Shown here piece after piece: positions 8,156 to 16,695 of a DNA stretch of 64,000 nt. The stretch lies in NCBI GenBank assembly GCA_965212125.1, contig OZ243045.1:1922001-1986000 (forward strand). The letters run 5' to 3'. Each line of letters starts with the position of its first letter. Position 1 is the stretch's first letter. This DNA comes from CAYRJD01 sp965212125 (GTDB lineage: Bacteria; Actinomycetota; Acidimicrobiia; Acidimicrobiales; Poriferisodalaceae). The notes under the pieces were generated by a model, which saw nothing but the letters and a program-made list of their open reading frames with translations, ran no database searches and was not told the origin of the DNA. The translations under genes and the position numbers were made by a program.

Positions 8156-8683
8156 CTAGCGCCGGTCGGCGAAGAACAGCCGCAGCAGTTCGCCGCACTC
8201 TTCTTGCTTGATGCCGCTGGTCACCTCGCACTGGTGATTCAGCCGTGGGTCAACCAGCACGTTATATAGCGTGCCCGCTGCACCAGCTTTCGGGTCAAAG
8301 GCGCCAAACACCACTCGCTTCACCCGTGAAAACACCGCTGCGCCGGCACACATGGGGCAGGGCTCAAGCGTGGTTACCAGGGTCGTGTCGTCAAGATGCC
8401 AGGTGTCAAGCGCCGCGGCGGCATCACGCAGCGCCAGCACTTCGGCGTGGGCGGTGGGGTCGCCTGTTTGGCGGCGTTCGTTATGGCGAGCGGCGAGCAC
8501 GCGGTCGCCGAGCAGCACCACCGAGCCCACCGGCACGTTGCCGATCTCCGATGCCAGCCGAGCCTGCTCCAAGGCGAGCTCCATGGCATCCGCGTCGCTG
8601 ATGATGTTGTTGCCACTGGCGTTGCTGCTGCCGCGATCGCTGCCACTGCTGCCGCTGCCGTCGGCGCCGTCGCCCGGCACCAT
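8156..8683 (-). CDS. tadA: tRNA adenosine(34) deaminase
   Basis: 175 residues. Zinc-deaminase motifs are TAHAEVLALRDAA (His and catalytic Glu) and PCPMCAGAAVFSRV (two Cys); the family motif FGAFDPKAGAAGT is present. TadA converts A34 to inosine in tRNA-Arg(ACG). The frame stays open upstream through the tRNA-Ser gene, so the start must be internal: ATG 8683, 13 bases after the tRNA end, with a purine-rich GAAGAAAG ahead. The first ~30 residues are a Gly/Ser-rich extension; ATG 8584 is an alternative start nearer the fold. Confidence 0.88.
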   Translation of the reverse strand: MVPGDGADGSGSSGSDRGSSNASGNNIISDADAMELALEQARLASEIGNVPVGSVVLLGDRVLAARHNERRQTGDPTAHAEVLALRDAAAALDTWHLDDTTLVTTLEPCPMCAGAAVFSRVKRVVFGAFDPKAGAAGTLYNVLVDPRLNHQCEVTSGIKQEECGELLRLFFADRR

Positions 8684-8696
8684 GTCTTTCTTCACG

Positions 8697-8785
8697 CGGA
8701 GAGTGTGGGATTCGAACCCACGGAGGCCGATAAAAACCTCACACGCTTTCCAAGCGAGCCCATTCGTCCACTCTGGCAACTCTCC
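8697..8785 (-). tRNA. tRNA-Ser (anticodon GGA)
   Basis: Acceptor stem GGAGAGT with ACTCTCC, anticodon GGA in loop TTGGAAA, long variable arm, T-loop GGTTCGAATCC, discriminator G, no encoded CCA. It lies between the SRP RNA and tadA on the same strand, so all three may share a transcript. Confidence 0.93.
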
Positions 8786-8802
8786 ATGTCATCGCCCCAC
8801 GA

Positions 8803-8904
8803 GGCGGCCAGGCGATCTGCGGCACACGACGAGTTCCACTGAGAGCTGCTGCCTTCCGGCCCTGACTCGGTTCGCGGGTCGCCGTTGCACAGGACCCGAC
8901 CGCC
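8803..8904 (-). ncRNA. ffs: Signal recognition particle RNA (small bacterial type)
   Basis: The minus strand carries the conserved domain IV core GTCAGGGCCGGAAGGCAGCA with the GGAA tetraloop and asymmetric loop bound by Ffh. Flanking arms pair from GGCGGTC at 8904-8898 to GGCCGCC at 8809-8803. The ends are set by this outer helix and may be off by several bases. The position next to dnaX and tRNA-Ser matches the order common in bacteria. Confidence 0.9.
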
Positions 8905-9013
8905 ACGAAGGGCGACGCAGCTAGCAGGGTAATGCTGCCGCCCAGCCAAACATCGCCCAGCCAAGCAGCCAACAGGCAGCCAAACGGTGCGGTCGCAGTG
9001 TCCTACCCATAAC

Positions 9014-9019
9014 TAGGAT
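9014..9019 (+). promoter_or_regulatory. -10-like TAGGAT, 8 bases before dnaX
   Basis: TAGGAT, eight bases, ATG 9028. Fits a leaderless or near-leaderless dnaX transcript, divergent from the SRP RNA. Confidence 0.45.
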
Positions 9020-9027
9020 CAGCAGGC

Positions 9028-11085
9028 ATGGCATACCAATCGCTCTACCGCCGATTCCGACCGCAGCGCTTTGACGAGGTCATCGGGCAGGAGCATCTGG
9101 TGCGTGCGCTACGCAACGCGCTGGTTGAGGATCGGGTGGGTCACGCCTATCTGCTGAGCGGGCCGCGTGGCACCGGCAAAACATCGACGGCGCGGATTCT
9201 GGCGAAGGCGCTCAACTGCGACCAGCTGAGCGACGCCGCTGAGCCGTGCGGCGAGTGCGACCGCTGCGTCTCAATTGAGAACGGCTCCTCGCTGGAACTC
9301 ATCGAGCTAGATGCGGCATCGCACAACTCCGTCAACGACATCCGTGATCTGGTCACCTCCGCCGCGCTGGGTGTGGCTGGCCGCCGGAAGGTCTACCTAT
9401 TAGACGAGGTGCACATGCTGAGCGTCGCCGCCGCCAACGCATTGCTGAAAACTTTGGAAGAGCCGCCCGCCCACGTGGTGTTCATCTTGGCGACCACCGA
9501 TCCGCAGAAGGTGCTCCCCACCATCCGCAGCCGCACGCAACACATTGAGCTGTCTCTGGTCGGCGCTGCCGAGATAGCCGAGCATCTGCGCCACATCGCT
9601 GCACGAGCCGACATTGAGCTGACCGATGAGATGGTCGATTATTTGGTTGAGCGTGGAGCCGGCTCGGTGCGAGACGCTTTGTCGGCACTTGATCAAGTCG
9701 CGGCTGCTGGCGGCATCCCGACGGGACGTTCCGATGCGACCGAGCTTGTTGGTGCCTTGGTCCGCGGCGACTTGGCGGCGGCGTTGGCAGCGATCGCAAC
9801 GGCAGTGGCCGAAGGAGCCGACCCGCGTGATCTGGCTGTGCGCACCACCACCCGATTGCGGGACATGTTTTTGGTGGCTAACGGCGCGGCGGTAAATCAA
9901 ATGCTTGCCGCCGAGGCGGACGAGTGCCGTGCGCTGGCCGAGCAGATGGGGCTGCGCGCCATAGTGCGGGCGCTTGAGTTGCTGGGTGTGGCGCTGGCGC
10001 AGATGCCTCAATCAACCGACCGCAGGCTGACTTTGGAAGCGGCGATAGTGCAGCTGTTGGCTGACTTTGGTGGTGAGTCGTCGCAGCCGGCGGCTGCACG
10101 CCCCACGCAAGAGCCAGCGACCGGAGCTAGCGCCACCGCGTCGGGCAACGCGACAACGGGCAATGCAGCAGCGAACGAGCAGCCGAGTTCGGAGTCAGCC
10201 AAGCAGCCCGCCGCGCAAGCCGCCGCTTCACCTACGCCCGCGCCCAAAGCAGCATCCGAGACAGTGCCCGCGCCAACGGCAAAATCAGCACCCGAATCAG
10301 CGGCTGGCACTTCACCGGTGGGGGAGATTCGATCCGCTGCCGCACCCGCGTCGGACTCAAAAGGCTCACTAACCGCAGAACAGATAAAGACAGGTAAAGA
10401 AGAAGCGGCGAAGGCGTTGGCGGCGCTGAAGAATGGAACGAAGGCAACACCGCAGGCGTCGGCGTCGCCCGCACCGGCAGAGTCCGTGCTGTCAGAGCCA
10501 GTGGAGCCAACCCCATCGCCCGCGCCGACTGCGCAAGCAGGATTAACCGCGACGGACATAAGTGGGCGCTGGAACGAAACGATGGAAGCGATTGCAAAAG
10601 CTGGTGACAAGGGCTTCTTCGCAGATGCGGTGGTCACCAAGGTTGAGGGTGAAAGTGTGTGGCTGGGGCTTTCGCCTGGAACTCCGCTAGACCAAGCGGA
10701 AGGCCGCGTGGACAGCTTGGTTCAAGCGCTGGGCGCGGTATTTGGGAAGCCCTTGACCGTGCAGCTTGCCGCGCCGCCGAGTAGCGGTTCGCCGGTCGGT
10801 CCATCGTCGGCTAGTTCGCCACCGGCTAGCGAGCAGCCAGCAGCCAGTCCGGCGCCGGATAACACCACAACGACCACCACGATGACCGTCGCCACGGAAC
10901 CTGCCACGCCGGCATCCACTGCCGCTCCGTCGCGTACCGCGTCTGCGGCCGCCGCTGAAGCCACGGCTTCATATGCGCCGGGGCTCATCCAGCAGCTCGC
11001 AAAAAACACCAGCGCGGCTGAGATGCAAGCAGTCCAAAAGGTGATGGATTTCTTCCCAGGATCGCGCCTCATACAAAACGACTGA
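9028..11085 (+). CDS. dnaX: DNA polymerase III subunit tau/gamma
   Basis: 685 residues. The clamp-loader AAA+ module occupies about 1-350: YRPQ-type start (YRRFRPQRFDEVIGQEHL), Walker A GPRGTGKTS, zinc-binding Cys (CGECDRC), Walker B VYLLDEVHML, sensor motifs LATTDPQKVLPTIRSRTQ. A long Ala/Pro/Thr/Ser-rich linker follows (about 350-510 and again 575-640), then a tau-like C-terminal part (SGRWNETMEAIAKAG). I saw no obvious programmed-frameshift site for a gamma form. It is followed by recR with no ybaB gene between them. Confidence 0.93.
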   Translation: MAYQSLYRRFRPQRFDEVIGQEHLVRALRNALVEDRVGHAYLLSGPRGTGKTSTARILAKALNCDQLSDAAEPCGECDRCVSIENGSSLELIELDAASHNSVNDIRDLVTSAALGVAGRRKVYLLDEVHMLSVAAANALLKTLEEPPAHVVFILATTDPQKVLPTIRSRTQHIELSLVGAAEIAEHLRHIAARADIELTDEMVDYLVERGAGSVRDALSALDQVAAAGGIPTGRSDATELVGALVRGDLAAALAAIATAVAEGADPRDLAVRTTTRLRDMFLVANGAAVNQMLAAEADECRALAEQMGLRAIVRALELLGVALAQMPQSTDRRLTLEAAIVQLLADFGGESSQPAAARPTQEPATGASATASGNATTGNAAANEQPSSESAKQPAAQAAASPTPAPKAASETVPAPTAKSAPESAAGTSPVGEIRSAAAPASDSKGSLTAEQIKTGKEEAAKALAALKNGTKATPQASASPAPAESVLSEPVEPTPSPAPTAQAGLTATDISGRWNETMEAIAKAGDKGFFADAVVTKVEGESVWLGLSPGTPLDQAEGRVDSLVQALGAVFGKPLTVQLAAPPSSGSPVGPSSASSPPASEQPAASPAPDNTTTTTTMTVATEPATPASTAAPSRTASAAAAEATASYAPGLIQQLAKNTSAAEMQAVQKVMDFFPGSRLIQND

Positions 11086-11137
11086 CCAGGAACAACCAAC
11101 CAGGAACAGCCGGCAACTTCCCAAGCAACTTCCCAAC
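11085..11137. repeat. Two short tandem duplications after dnaX
   Basis: ACCAGGAACA occurs at 11085-11094 and 11099-11108, starting on the last base of the dnaX stop; CAACTTCCCAA occurs at 11114-11124 and 11126-11136. Together they fill most of the dnaX-recR gap. Confidence 0.75.
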
Positions 11138-11150
11138 AAGCCAGATCTGC

Positions 11151-11741
11151 ATGTACGACGGACCAATCCAAGACCTCATTGACGAACTGGGGCGACTACC
11201 AGGCATCGGGCCGACCGGCGCGCAACGCATCGCATTTCATTTGCTAAAGGGGCCGCGCGCAGAAGCCGACCGCCTGGCCGAGTCCATCACCACCGCTATG
11301 GCGCGGGTGGGTCGCTGTCAGCTTTGCTGGAATATTTCAGAGCGAGACCCTTGCCAGCTGTGCTCCGACCCCAACCGGCAAACGGGTGCGCTTTGCGTTG
11401 TTGAAGATCCCAAAGGGGTGGTGGTGCTTAACCGTGCCGGGTTCACCGGCCGCTATCACGTGCTAGGTGGCACGCTCAGCCCGGTTGACGGAATCGGCCC
11501 TGAGCATTTGCGAATCCGTGAGCTGCTTGCCCGGCTGCGCCCCGAGCAGGTTGAAGAACTGATCGTCTGCACCAACCCCAACATTGAAGGCGACACCACC
11601 GCTATGTACTTGGCTAAGCAGGTTGAGCCGCTCGGCGTGAAAGTGACTCGCCTGGCGAGCGGGCTGCCGGTCGGCAGCGATCTGGAGTACGCGGACGAGC
11701 AAACGCTTGAGCGCGCGCTGGAGCACCGCCAGGTCTTGTAG
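11151..11741 (+). CDS. recR: Recombination mediator RecR
   Basis: 196 residues, standard length. Order of features: N-terminal helix-hairpin-helix (LGRLPGIGPTGAQRIAFHLL), a four-cysteine zinc finger (CQLCWNISERDPCQLC), the Toprim domain starting CVVEDPKGVVVLNR, and a C-terminal GLPVGSDLEYADEQTL motif. With RecF/RecO it loads RecA at gaps in damaged DNA. It follows dnaX closely. Confidence 0.95.
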   Translation: MYDGPIQDLIDELGRLPGIGPTGAQRIAFHLLKGPRAEADRLAESITTAMARVGRCQLCWNISERDPCQLCSDPNRQTGALCVVEDPKGVVVLNRAGFTGRYHVLGGTLSPVDGIGPEHLRIRELLARLRPEQVEELIVCTNPNIEGDTTAMYLAKQVEPLGVKVTRLASGLPVGSDLEYADEQTLERALEHRQVL

Positions 11742-11913
11742 CCACCGCGGGTTCTGTTGCTGCTGCGATGGGCTGGAGCACCGCCGCAGCCACCGCCGCA
11801 GCCACCACATCCGCCGAGCAACCAGCTCGGCTAAAAATAATTCAAGACGACACGGCGACTTTTGAGTAGTGAAATGCCCTCAGTAGCAAAACGCCACCCA
11901 AATAGGAGAAGCC

Positions 11914-12360
11914 ATGTCGTCAAAACCGTCGTCAAATTCATCGTCAGATTCATCATCGTCAAAACCGTCCAAGCGCGAACTGAAGCGCCCAATAACCATC
12001 CACCTACCCGAATCCGACACCGGCATATCGGTGAACACGCGATCCGAAGCACGTTGTCTGTCGCACACGGCCAATGCGCCCGGCGCGCAACTGATCGCCG
12101 TGCTGGCTGGCGAAGATCGCGAGCTGCGAGCTTTCGCCACCGGTCACGAAGACCTGATCCAGGCCATGATTGAAGACGCCTACCCGTTCGTGTGCCTCAT
12201 CGACCTGCTCGAGGCGCAGGCAGTCTGGATTTTTGTGCCGGCAGATGATTGTGATGCGGTGCGCCGAAGCCTGCGAAACGCGCTTGAGCAACGCAGCGGA
12301 GTCATCGAGCTAGATGTGACCGGCTTGGAGGAGTCGGCGCTGCCGCGTTCCGTCTGTTGA
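11914..12360 (+). CDS. Hypothetical protein with Ser-rich N-terminus
   Basis: 148 residues, no family recognised. Residues 1-22 are a Ser/Lys/Pro tract made by repeats of TCGTCAAA-like DNA. The rest looks like a compact alpha/beta domain: ITIHLPESDTGISVNTRS, then a probable helix DLIQAMIEDAYPFVCLIDLL, a strand AVWIFVPADD and an amphipathic helix DAVRRSLRNALEQ. There is no signal peptide or membrane segment. A good Shine-Dalgarno (AGGAGAAGCC) supports ATG 11914. It lies between recR and ccr on the same strand. Confidence 0.65.
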   Translation: MSSKPSSNSSSDSSSSKPSKRELKRPITIHLPESDTGISVNTRSEARCLSHTANAPGAQLIAVLAGEDRELRAFATGHEDLIQAMIEDAYPFVCLIDLLEAQAVWIFVPADDCDAVRRSLRNALEQRSGVIELDVTGLEESALPRSVC

Positions 12361-12396
12361 TGTGATTCGGCGTAAGCCCACTAGCTTGCGCTACCT

Positions 12397-13755
12397 GTGG
12401 AGCACATTCTTGAAGCAATAAATGCCGGAGCCGACGGCACGGAGATAGCGGCGCTGCCGATCCCCGATCATTACCGCGCGGCTTATGTGCAGCGCGACGA
12501 GCAGACAATGTTTGAGGGCGTGCCTTCGGCCGACAAAGACCCGCGCAAATCGATCCACATCGGCGAGGTGCCCACACCCGAGCTTGCCCCCGACGAGGTC
12601 TATCTAGCGGTGATGGCCAGCGCGATCAATTTCAACACGGTCTGGTCGTCAATTTTTGAGCCGCTGCCGACGTTCGGATTTCTCGACCGACTAGGTCGCG
12701 AGAGCCGTTGGGGTGCCCGCCACGCTCTGGATCAGCACGTGCTGGGATCGGACGCCGCCGGGGTGGTGCTGCAGTGCGGCACGGCGGTGCGCAACTGGCG
12801 GCCGGGCGATCACGTAGCCGTGCATTGCAACTACGTCGACGATCAAGATCCCGCCGCCCACGAAGATTCGATGATGGCGTCAAACCAGCGCATCTGGGGA
12901 TTTGAAAGCAACTTCGGCGGGCTGGCTGACCTGTCGATCGTGAAGGCAAACCAGCTAATGCCCAAGCCAAGTCATCTCAGTTGGGAAGAGTCGGCGGTCA
13001 ACGCATTGTGCGCCTCCACGTCATACCGAATGTTGGTGGGCGATAACGCGGCGCGCATGAAGCAGGGCGACGCGGTGCTGATTTGGGGGGCTTCGGGTGG
13101 GCTGGGCGGCTACGCGTGCCAGCTAGTACTGAACGGCGGCGGCGTACCCGTCGGGGTCGTCAGCTCTGACGACAAGGCCGACCTGCTTCATCGGCTAGGG
13201 GTTGAGCACGTCATCAACCGCAAAGACGAGAACTTCCAGTTTTGGAAAGACCCAAACAACCAAGACGAAAGCGAATGGCGCCGCTTCGGCAAAAGGGTTC
13301 GCTCGCTCATCGGCGATGATCCCGACATCGTGTTTGAGCATCCCGGCCGCTCAACGATGGGCGCATCCGTGTTCGTGGCGCGGCGCGGCGGGAAGATCGT
13401 TACCTGTGCGGCCACCTCGGGCTACATGATTGAGTACGACAACCGGCATCTGTGGATGAAGCTGAAGCAAATCGTGTCAAGCCATTTTGCGAACTACTCA
13501 GAGGCGTGGGAGATGAACCGACTGATCGACCAAGGCCGCATTCACCCGATTCTGTCAAAGGTTTACGATCTGGTTGACACCGGCGAGGCTGCTCTGGCCG
13601 TGCATCAAAACGCGCACGAGGGCAAGCTGGGTGTGCTTTGTCTGGCAAAGGAGTCGGGGCAGGGCATCACCGATCCGGAAAAGCGTGAGCGGGTTGGGCC
13701 TGACGCGATCACGCTCTTTTCACAGCACGCCGCCGAGCTAGAGAAAGCCAGCTAG
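12397..13755 (+). CDS. ccr: Crotonyl-CoA carboxylase/reductase
   Basis: 452 residues, the usual length. A medium-chain dehydrogenase/reductase that reduces and carboxylates crotonyl-CoA to ethylmalonyl-CoA with NADPH and CO2. Ccr-specific stretches include MASAINFNTVWSS, DQHVLGSDAAGVV, HCNYVDDQDP, RIWGFESNFGGLADLSIVKA, the nucleotide loop WGASGGLGGYA and FEHPGRSTMGASVFVARRGG. The GTG start at 12397 lies 9 bases after a TAGCTT hexamer. The acyl-CoA epimerase gene follows, and ethylmalonyl-CoA mutase is encoded at 37.7-39.7 kb, so C2 assimilation or extender-unit supply is likely. Confidence 0.93.
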   Translation: MEHILEAINAGADGTEIAALPIPDHYRAAYVQRDEQTMFEGVPSADKDPRKSIHIGEVPTPELAPDEVYLAVMASAINFNTVWSSIFEPLPTFGFLDRLGRESRWGARHALDQHVLGSDAAGVVLQCGTAVRNWRPGDHVAVHCNYVDDQDPAAHEDSMMASNQRIWGFESNFGGLADLSIVKANQLMPKPSHLSWEESAVNALCASTSYRMLVGDNAARMKQGDAVLIWGASGGLGGYACQLVLNGGGVPVGVVSSDDKADLLHRLGVEHVINRKDENFQFWKDPNNQDESEWRRFGKRVRSLIGDDPDIVFEHPGRSTMGASVFVARRGGKIVTCAATSGYMIEYDNRHLWMKLKQIVSSHFANYSEAWEMNRLIDQGRIHPILSKVYDLVDTGEAALAVHQNAHEGKLGVLCLAKESGQGITDPEKRERVGPDAITLFSQHAAELEKAS

Positions 13756-13787
13756 GGCAAGCCAGCTAGGGCAAGCCAACCGGGCAA
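13747..13787. repeat. 14-bp tandem repeat across the ccr stop codon
   Basis: GCCAGCTAGGGCAA occurs at 13747-13760 and 13761-13774, with a diverged 13-bp third copy to 13787. The ccr stop TAG lies inside the first copy. Confidence 0.8.
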
Positions 13788-13811
13788 GCTGCTCCAGAGA
13801 AAGGCGCGCTG

Positions 13812-14213
13812 ATGTTGCTAACCGAAATAGACCACGTGGCGATTGCCGTGAAAGACCTTGACGCGGCGGTGGCTTATTACCAGGCGGCGTTCGGGGCGGA
13901 AGTGTCGCACCGTGAAACCGTTGAAAGCGACGGGGTGGAAGAAGTGCTGCTGGCGGTCGCCGATAGCTACATCCAGCTCATCACCCCGACCCGCGCCGAT
14001 TCACCCGTCGCCAAATACCTAGAAAAAACAGGCGAAGGCTTGCACCACGTCGGCTATCGGGTTGAGGACTGCGCCGCAGCATTGGCCGCGATGATCAGCG
14101 CCGGTGCCACGCCCATCGACACCGTGCCACGCCCGGGTTCACGCAACACAACCGTAGCGTTCGTGCACCCCAAAGGTAATCTCGGCACGCTTGTGGAGCT
14201 AGTCCAGGACTAG
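13812..14213 (+). CDS. Methylmalonyl-CoA / ethylmalonyl-CoA epimerase
   Basis: 133 residues, VOC (glyoxalase) fold. Metal ligands expected for the family are visible: His8 in EIDHVAIAV, His79 in GLHHVGYRV and Glu129 in LVELVQ; HPKGNLGTLVEL is the family ending. It interconverts the 2S and 2R forms of methylmalonyl-CoA and, in this pathway, ethylmalonyl-CoA. Placement directly after ccr supports the second role. ATG 13812 has the purine-rich GAGAAAGG ahead. Confidence 0.88.
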   Translation: MLLTEIDHVAIAVKDLDAAVAYYQAAFGAEVSHRETVESDGVEEVLLAVADSYIQLITPTRADSPVAKYLEKTGEGLHHVGYRVEDCAAALAAMISAGATPIDTVPRPGSRNTTVAFVHPKGNLGTLVELVQD

Positions 14214-14271
14214 CTTGCGGGATTGCCGTGAGATTGTCTGCGCCGCCCTTGCCGCGCCGACTAGCTTGCGG

Positions 14272-14306
14272 CTAGATCGCTCAACTAGATCGCTCAAATA
14301 GATCAA
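14272..14306. repeat. 13-bp direct repeats upstream of the nucleoside transporter operon
   Basis: CTAGATCGCTCAA occurs at 14272-14284 and 14285-14297, then a partial copy ATAGATCAA. It lies 25-60 bases before the bmp start codon, so it could be an operator or a slippage duplication. Confidence 0.7.
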
Positions 14307-14332
14307 GTCAAAAAATTCAGGAGAATCCATAA

Positions 14333-15487
14333 ATGACGCCAATTACTAAGCCAGGAAAATCGCGCAAGTCGCGTTCGCCGTTCTTTGCGTTACTGGCGGT
14401 GTTGATGTCGCTGGTGCTGTTTGCCGCTGCTTGCGGTAGCAGCGACGACGATGAAACCGTTGAGCCTGCCGACGATGCAGCGGAGACCGGTGGCGGTGCC
14501 GCTGAATCCGAAGAACCCGCCGCTGAGGAAGACGCTGAACCGGCGCCCCAGTATTCAATCGGCCTTGTAACCGACACCGGCAAGGTAGACGACAAGAGCT
14601 TCAACCAGTCCGCCTGGGAAGGTGTGCTAGAGGCTGCTGATGGCCTAGAAGACGAAGGTGTGGAGGTGTCGACTCGATTTATTGAGACCGAAGCCGCCAA
14701 GGATTACGAAAACAACATCGGCCTGTTTGTAGAAGACGGCGTTGATCTGATCGTTACCGTCGGGTTCGGCCTCGCCGCTGCGACGGCCGCTGCAGCCGAA
14801 GCTAACCCGGACATTTTGTTTGTCGGCGTTGACCAGTTCCTAGGCGACGATTCGCTTGCAAACCTGGCTGGCCTGATCTTTGAAGAAGACAAGTCTGGAT
14901 TCTTGGCCGGTGCGCTGGCCGGGCTGCTGACCCAAACCAACAAGGTTGGTGCCGTGCTCGGTACAGACCTTGTTCCGCCGGTCGTGGCGTTTAAAGAAGG
15001 CTGGGAGAACGGCGCCCGCTACACCAATCCTGATGTGGAGACGATTTCCACCTATCACCCAGGCGGCCTAGACACGGCGTTTGGTGATCCGGAGTGGGGA
15101 GCGACCACCGCCCGCCAAGCGCTAGATCAGGGTGCAGACATCATCTTCGGTGCTGGTGGTGCCACGGGCAACGGCGCACTTATTGAAGTCGCTAGCCAGG
15201 AAGGTGCGCTTTGCGTAGGTGTTGACACCGATCAGTGGCTCACCGTGCCAGAGTCGCGACCGTGCTTGGTGACGAGTGCCGTGAAGCGAATCGCACCCGG
15301 CGTTGCCAACCTCATTTGGAACGGTTACGACGGAGCTTTCCCGGCGGGTAACTACGTCGGCACCGTTGGGCTGGCCGATCACTACGACTTTGAATCTCTC
15401 GTTACCGCCGAGATTCAAGCCACGTTGGATGAGGTCGAGGCTGGCTTGGCCGACGGCAGCATCGCCACGGGCTATCCGCTCCCATAG
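14333..15487 (+). CDS. BMP family ABC transporter substrate-binding lipoprotein
   Basis: 384 residues. The signal peptide ends in the lipobox LFAAAC, followed by a Gly/Asp/Glu/Ala-rich linker. The mature domain shows the BMP/PnrA pattern: SIGLVTDTGKVDDKSFNQSAWEG, VTVGFGLAAATAAAAEANPD, FVGVDQF and GAGGATGNGALIEVA. Members bind purine nucleosides (PnrA, BmpA) outside the cell. The start has a good Shine-Dalgarno (AGGAGAATCC). It heads an operon with two permeases and a double-domain ATPase, a complete importer. Confidence 0.9.
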   Translation: MTPITKPGKSRKSRSPFFALLAVLMSLVLFAAACGSSDDDETVEPADDAAETGGGAAESEEPAAEEDAEPAPQYSIGLVTDTGKVDDKSFNQSAWEGVLEAADGLEDEGVEVSTRFIETEAAKDYENNIGLFVEDGVDLIVTVGFGLAAATAAAAEANPDILFVGVDQFLGDDSLANLAGLIFEEDKSGFLAGALAGLLTQTNKVGAVLGTDLVPPVVAFKEGWENGARYTNPDVETISTYHPGGLDTAFGDPEWGATTARQALDQGADIIFGAGGATGNGALIEVASQEGALCVGVDTDQWLTVPESRPCLVTSAVKRIAPGVANLIWNGYDGAFPAGNYVGTVGLADHYDFESLVTAEIQATLDEVEAGLADGSIATGYPLP

Positions 15488-15589
15488 CGTCTGATTATCT
15501 GACGCAGCGCTACTAGCGGCATAGCTATTAGCACGCAAGAAGGCAGTGATTCGGGCAGTGATGCCCAGTCGCCAAGCCGCATAACAGCC

Positions 15590-16657
15590 TTGCTGGCCGT
15601 GGGAATACGGCCGGCGGTGGTTCCAGTGGTGGCCGTGCTGCTGGGCTTGGCGATCTCCGCGGTGCTGATCACCCTGCAAGGCAACTCGGTGGGAGTCGCA
15701 TACAAGGCGCTGGTGCAAGGTGGTCTGGGCGATTCCGATGCCGTCTTGCGCACGCTGGAAAAAGCCACGCCGCTCATCTTTGGTGGCCTGGCGGTGGCGT
15801 TTGCTTTCAAGGCGGGACTATTCAACATCGGCGGGCAGGGCCAGCTACTAGTCGGCGCGGCGTTTGCTGGCTGGGCTGGCTTCGGCATTACCGGTTTGCC
15901 AACTTTTATTCACCTGCCGCTGGCGATAGTTATCGGATCGTTGGCGGGTGCGGCCTGGGGCGGTATCGCCGGTGTTCTCAAGGCGGGCACCGGCGCGCAT
16001 GAGGTGATCGTCACAATCATGCTCAATTTCGTTGCTGGCAATCTCACGGATTGGCTGGCATCGGGTCCGTGGCAAGACGACACTCCGGGCAACATCGTCG
16101 CCCACACGTCACCGGTGGCGGACACCGCGATCGTGCCGACCTGGGGTGCGCTGCCGGTTGGATTTTTGCTAGCGGTGATAGCGGCGATCGCATGCTGGGC
16201 TCTGCTAGAGCGCACCACCTACGGATTTCAGGTGCGCAGCGTGGGTGCCAACCGCCAAGCCGCCCGCTACGCGGGAATCTCTGTCGGGGTAATCTTGGCT
16301 TCGGCCATGGCGGTGGCGGGACTGCTGGCCGGAATGGGCGGCGCGATGGAAACGCTGGGCGTGGATGGCAGATTTACCGCCGGCGTCAACGTCGGTTTGG
16401 GGTTCCAGGGCATAACCATTGCCTTGCTGGCGCGGGCGAATCCGATCGGCGTCATCCCGGCTGGTCTGCTGGTGGGCGTGATGGAAGCCGGTGCCGCAAA
16501 GATGCAGTTTGAGTCTGGCGTGCCGCCCGAAATCATTGACGTGATGCAGGCACTGATCTTGTTTTTCGTGGCGGCGCCGTTGGTCATCCGCTGGGTGCTG
16601 CGCATGCGCGAGCCCGACCAACGACTGCGCCTAGGTGCAGGCTGGGGCGCTAACTAA
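15590..16657 (+). CDS. Nucleoside ABC transporter permease (BMP-type, first subunit)
   Basis: 355 residues from TTG 15590, with about eight or more hydrophobic helices. Characteristic stretches are ATPLIFGGLAVAFAFKAGLFNIGGQGQLLVG (split by helix ends), the coupling region GANRQAARYAGISVG, and GLGFQGITIALLARANPIGV. The frame is open back to 15503 with no ATG, GTG or TTG before 15590, yet the codons between read like a normal hydrophilic N-terminus (QSPSRITALL). The true start may therefore be a rare codon such as ATT or ATA. It is the second gene of the importer operon. Confidence 0.82.
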   Translation: MLAVGIRPAVVPVVAVLLGLAISAVLITLQGNSVGVAYKALVQGGLGDSDAVLRTLEKATPLIFGGLAVAFAFKAGLFNIGGQGQLLVGAAFAGWAGFGITGLPTFIHLPLAIVIGSLAGAAWGGIAGVLKAGTGAHEVIVTIMLNFVAGNLTDWLASGPWQDDTPGNIVAHTSPVADTAIVPTWGALPVGFLLAVIAAIACWALLERTTYGFQVRSVGANRQAARYAGISVGVILASAMAVAGLLAGMGGAMETLGVDGRFTAGVNVGLGFQGITIALLARANPIGVIPAGLLVGVMEAGAAKMQFESGVPPEIIDVMQALILFFVAAPLVIRWVLRMREPDQRLRLGAGWGAN

Positions 16658-16695
16658 TGCGCGGCGGATCTAATGAGTAGGGGCGGATCTAACTA

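Noticed and set aside
8684..8779. N-terminal extension of TadA through an open frame
   Set aside because: That part is the tRNA-Ser(GGA) gene read on the same strand.
11768..11869. A 33-codon frame after recR
   Set aside because: Made mostly of a GCCACCGCCGCA repeat; no ribosome-binding site or protein-like pattern.
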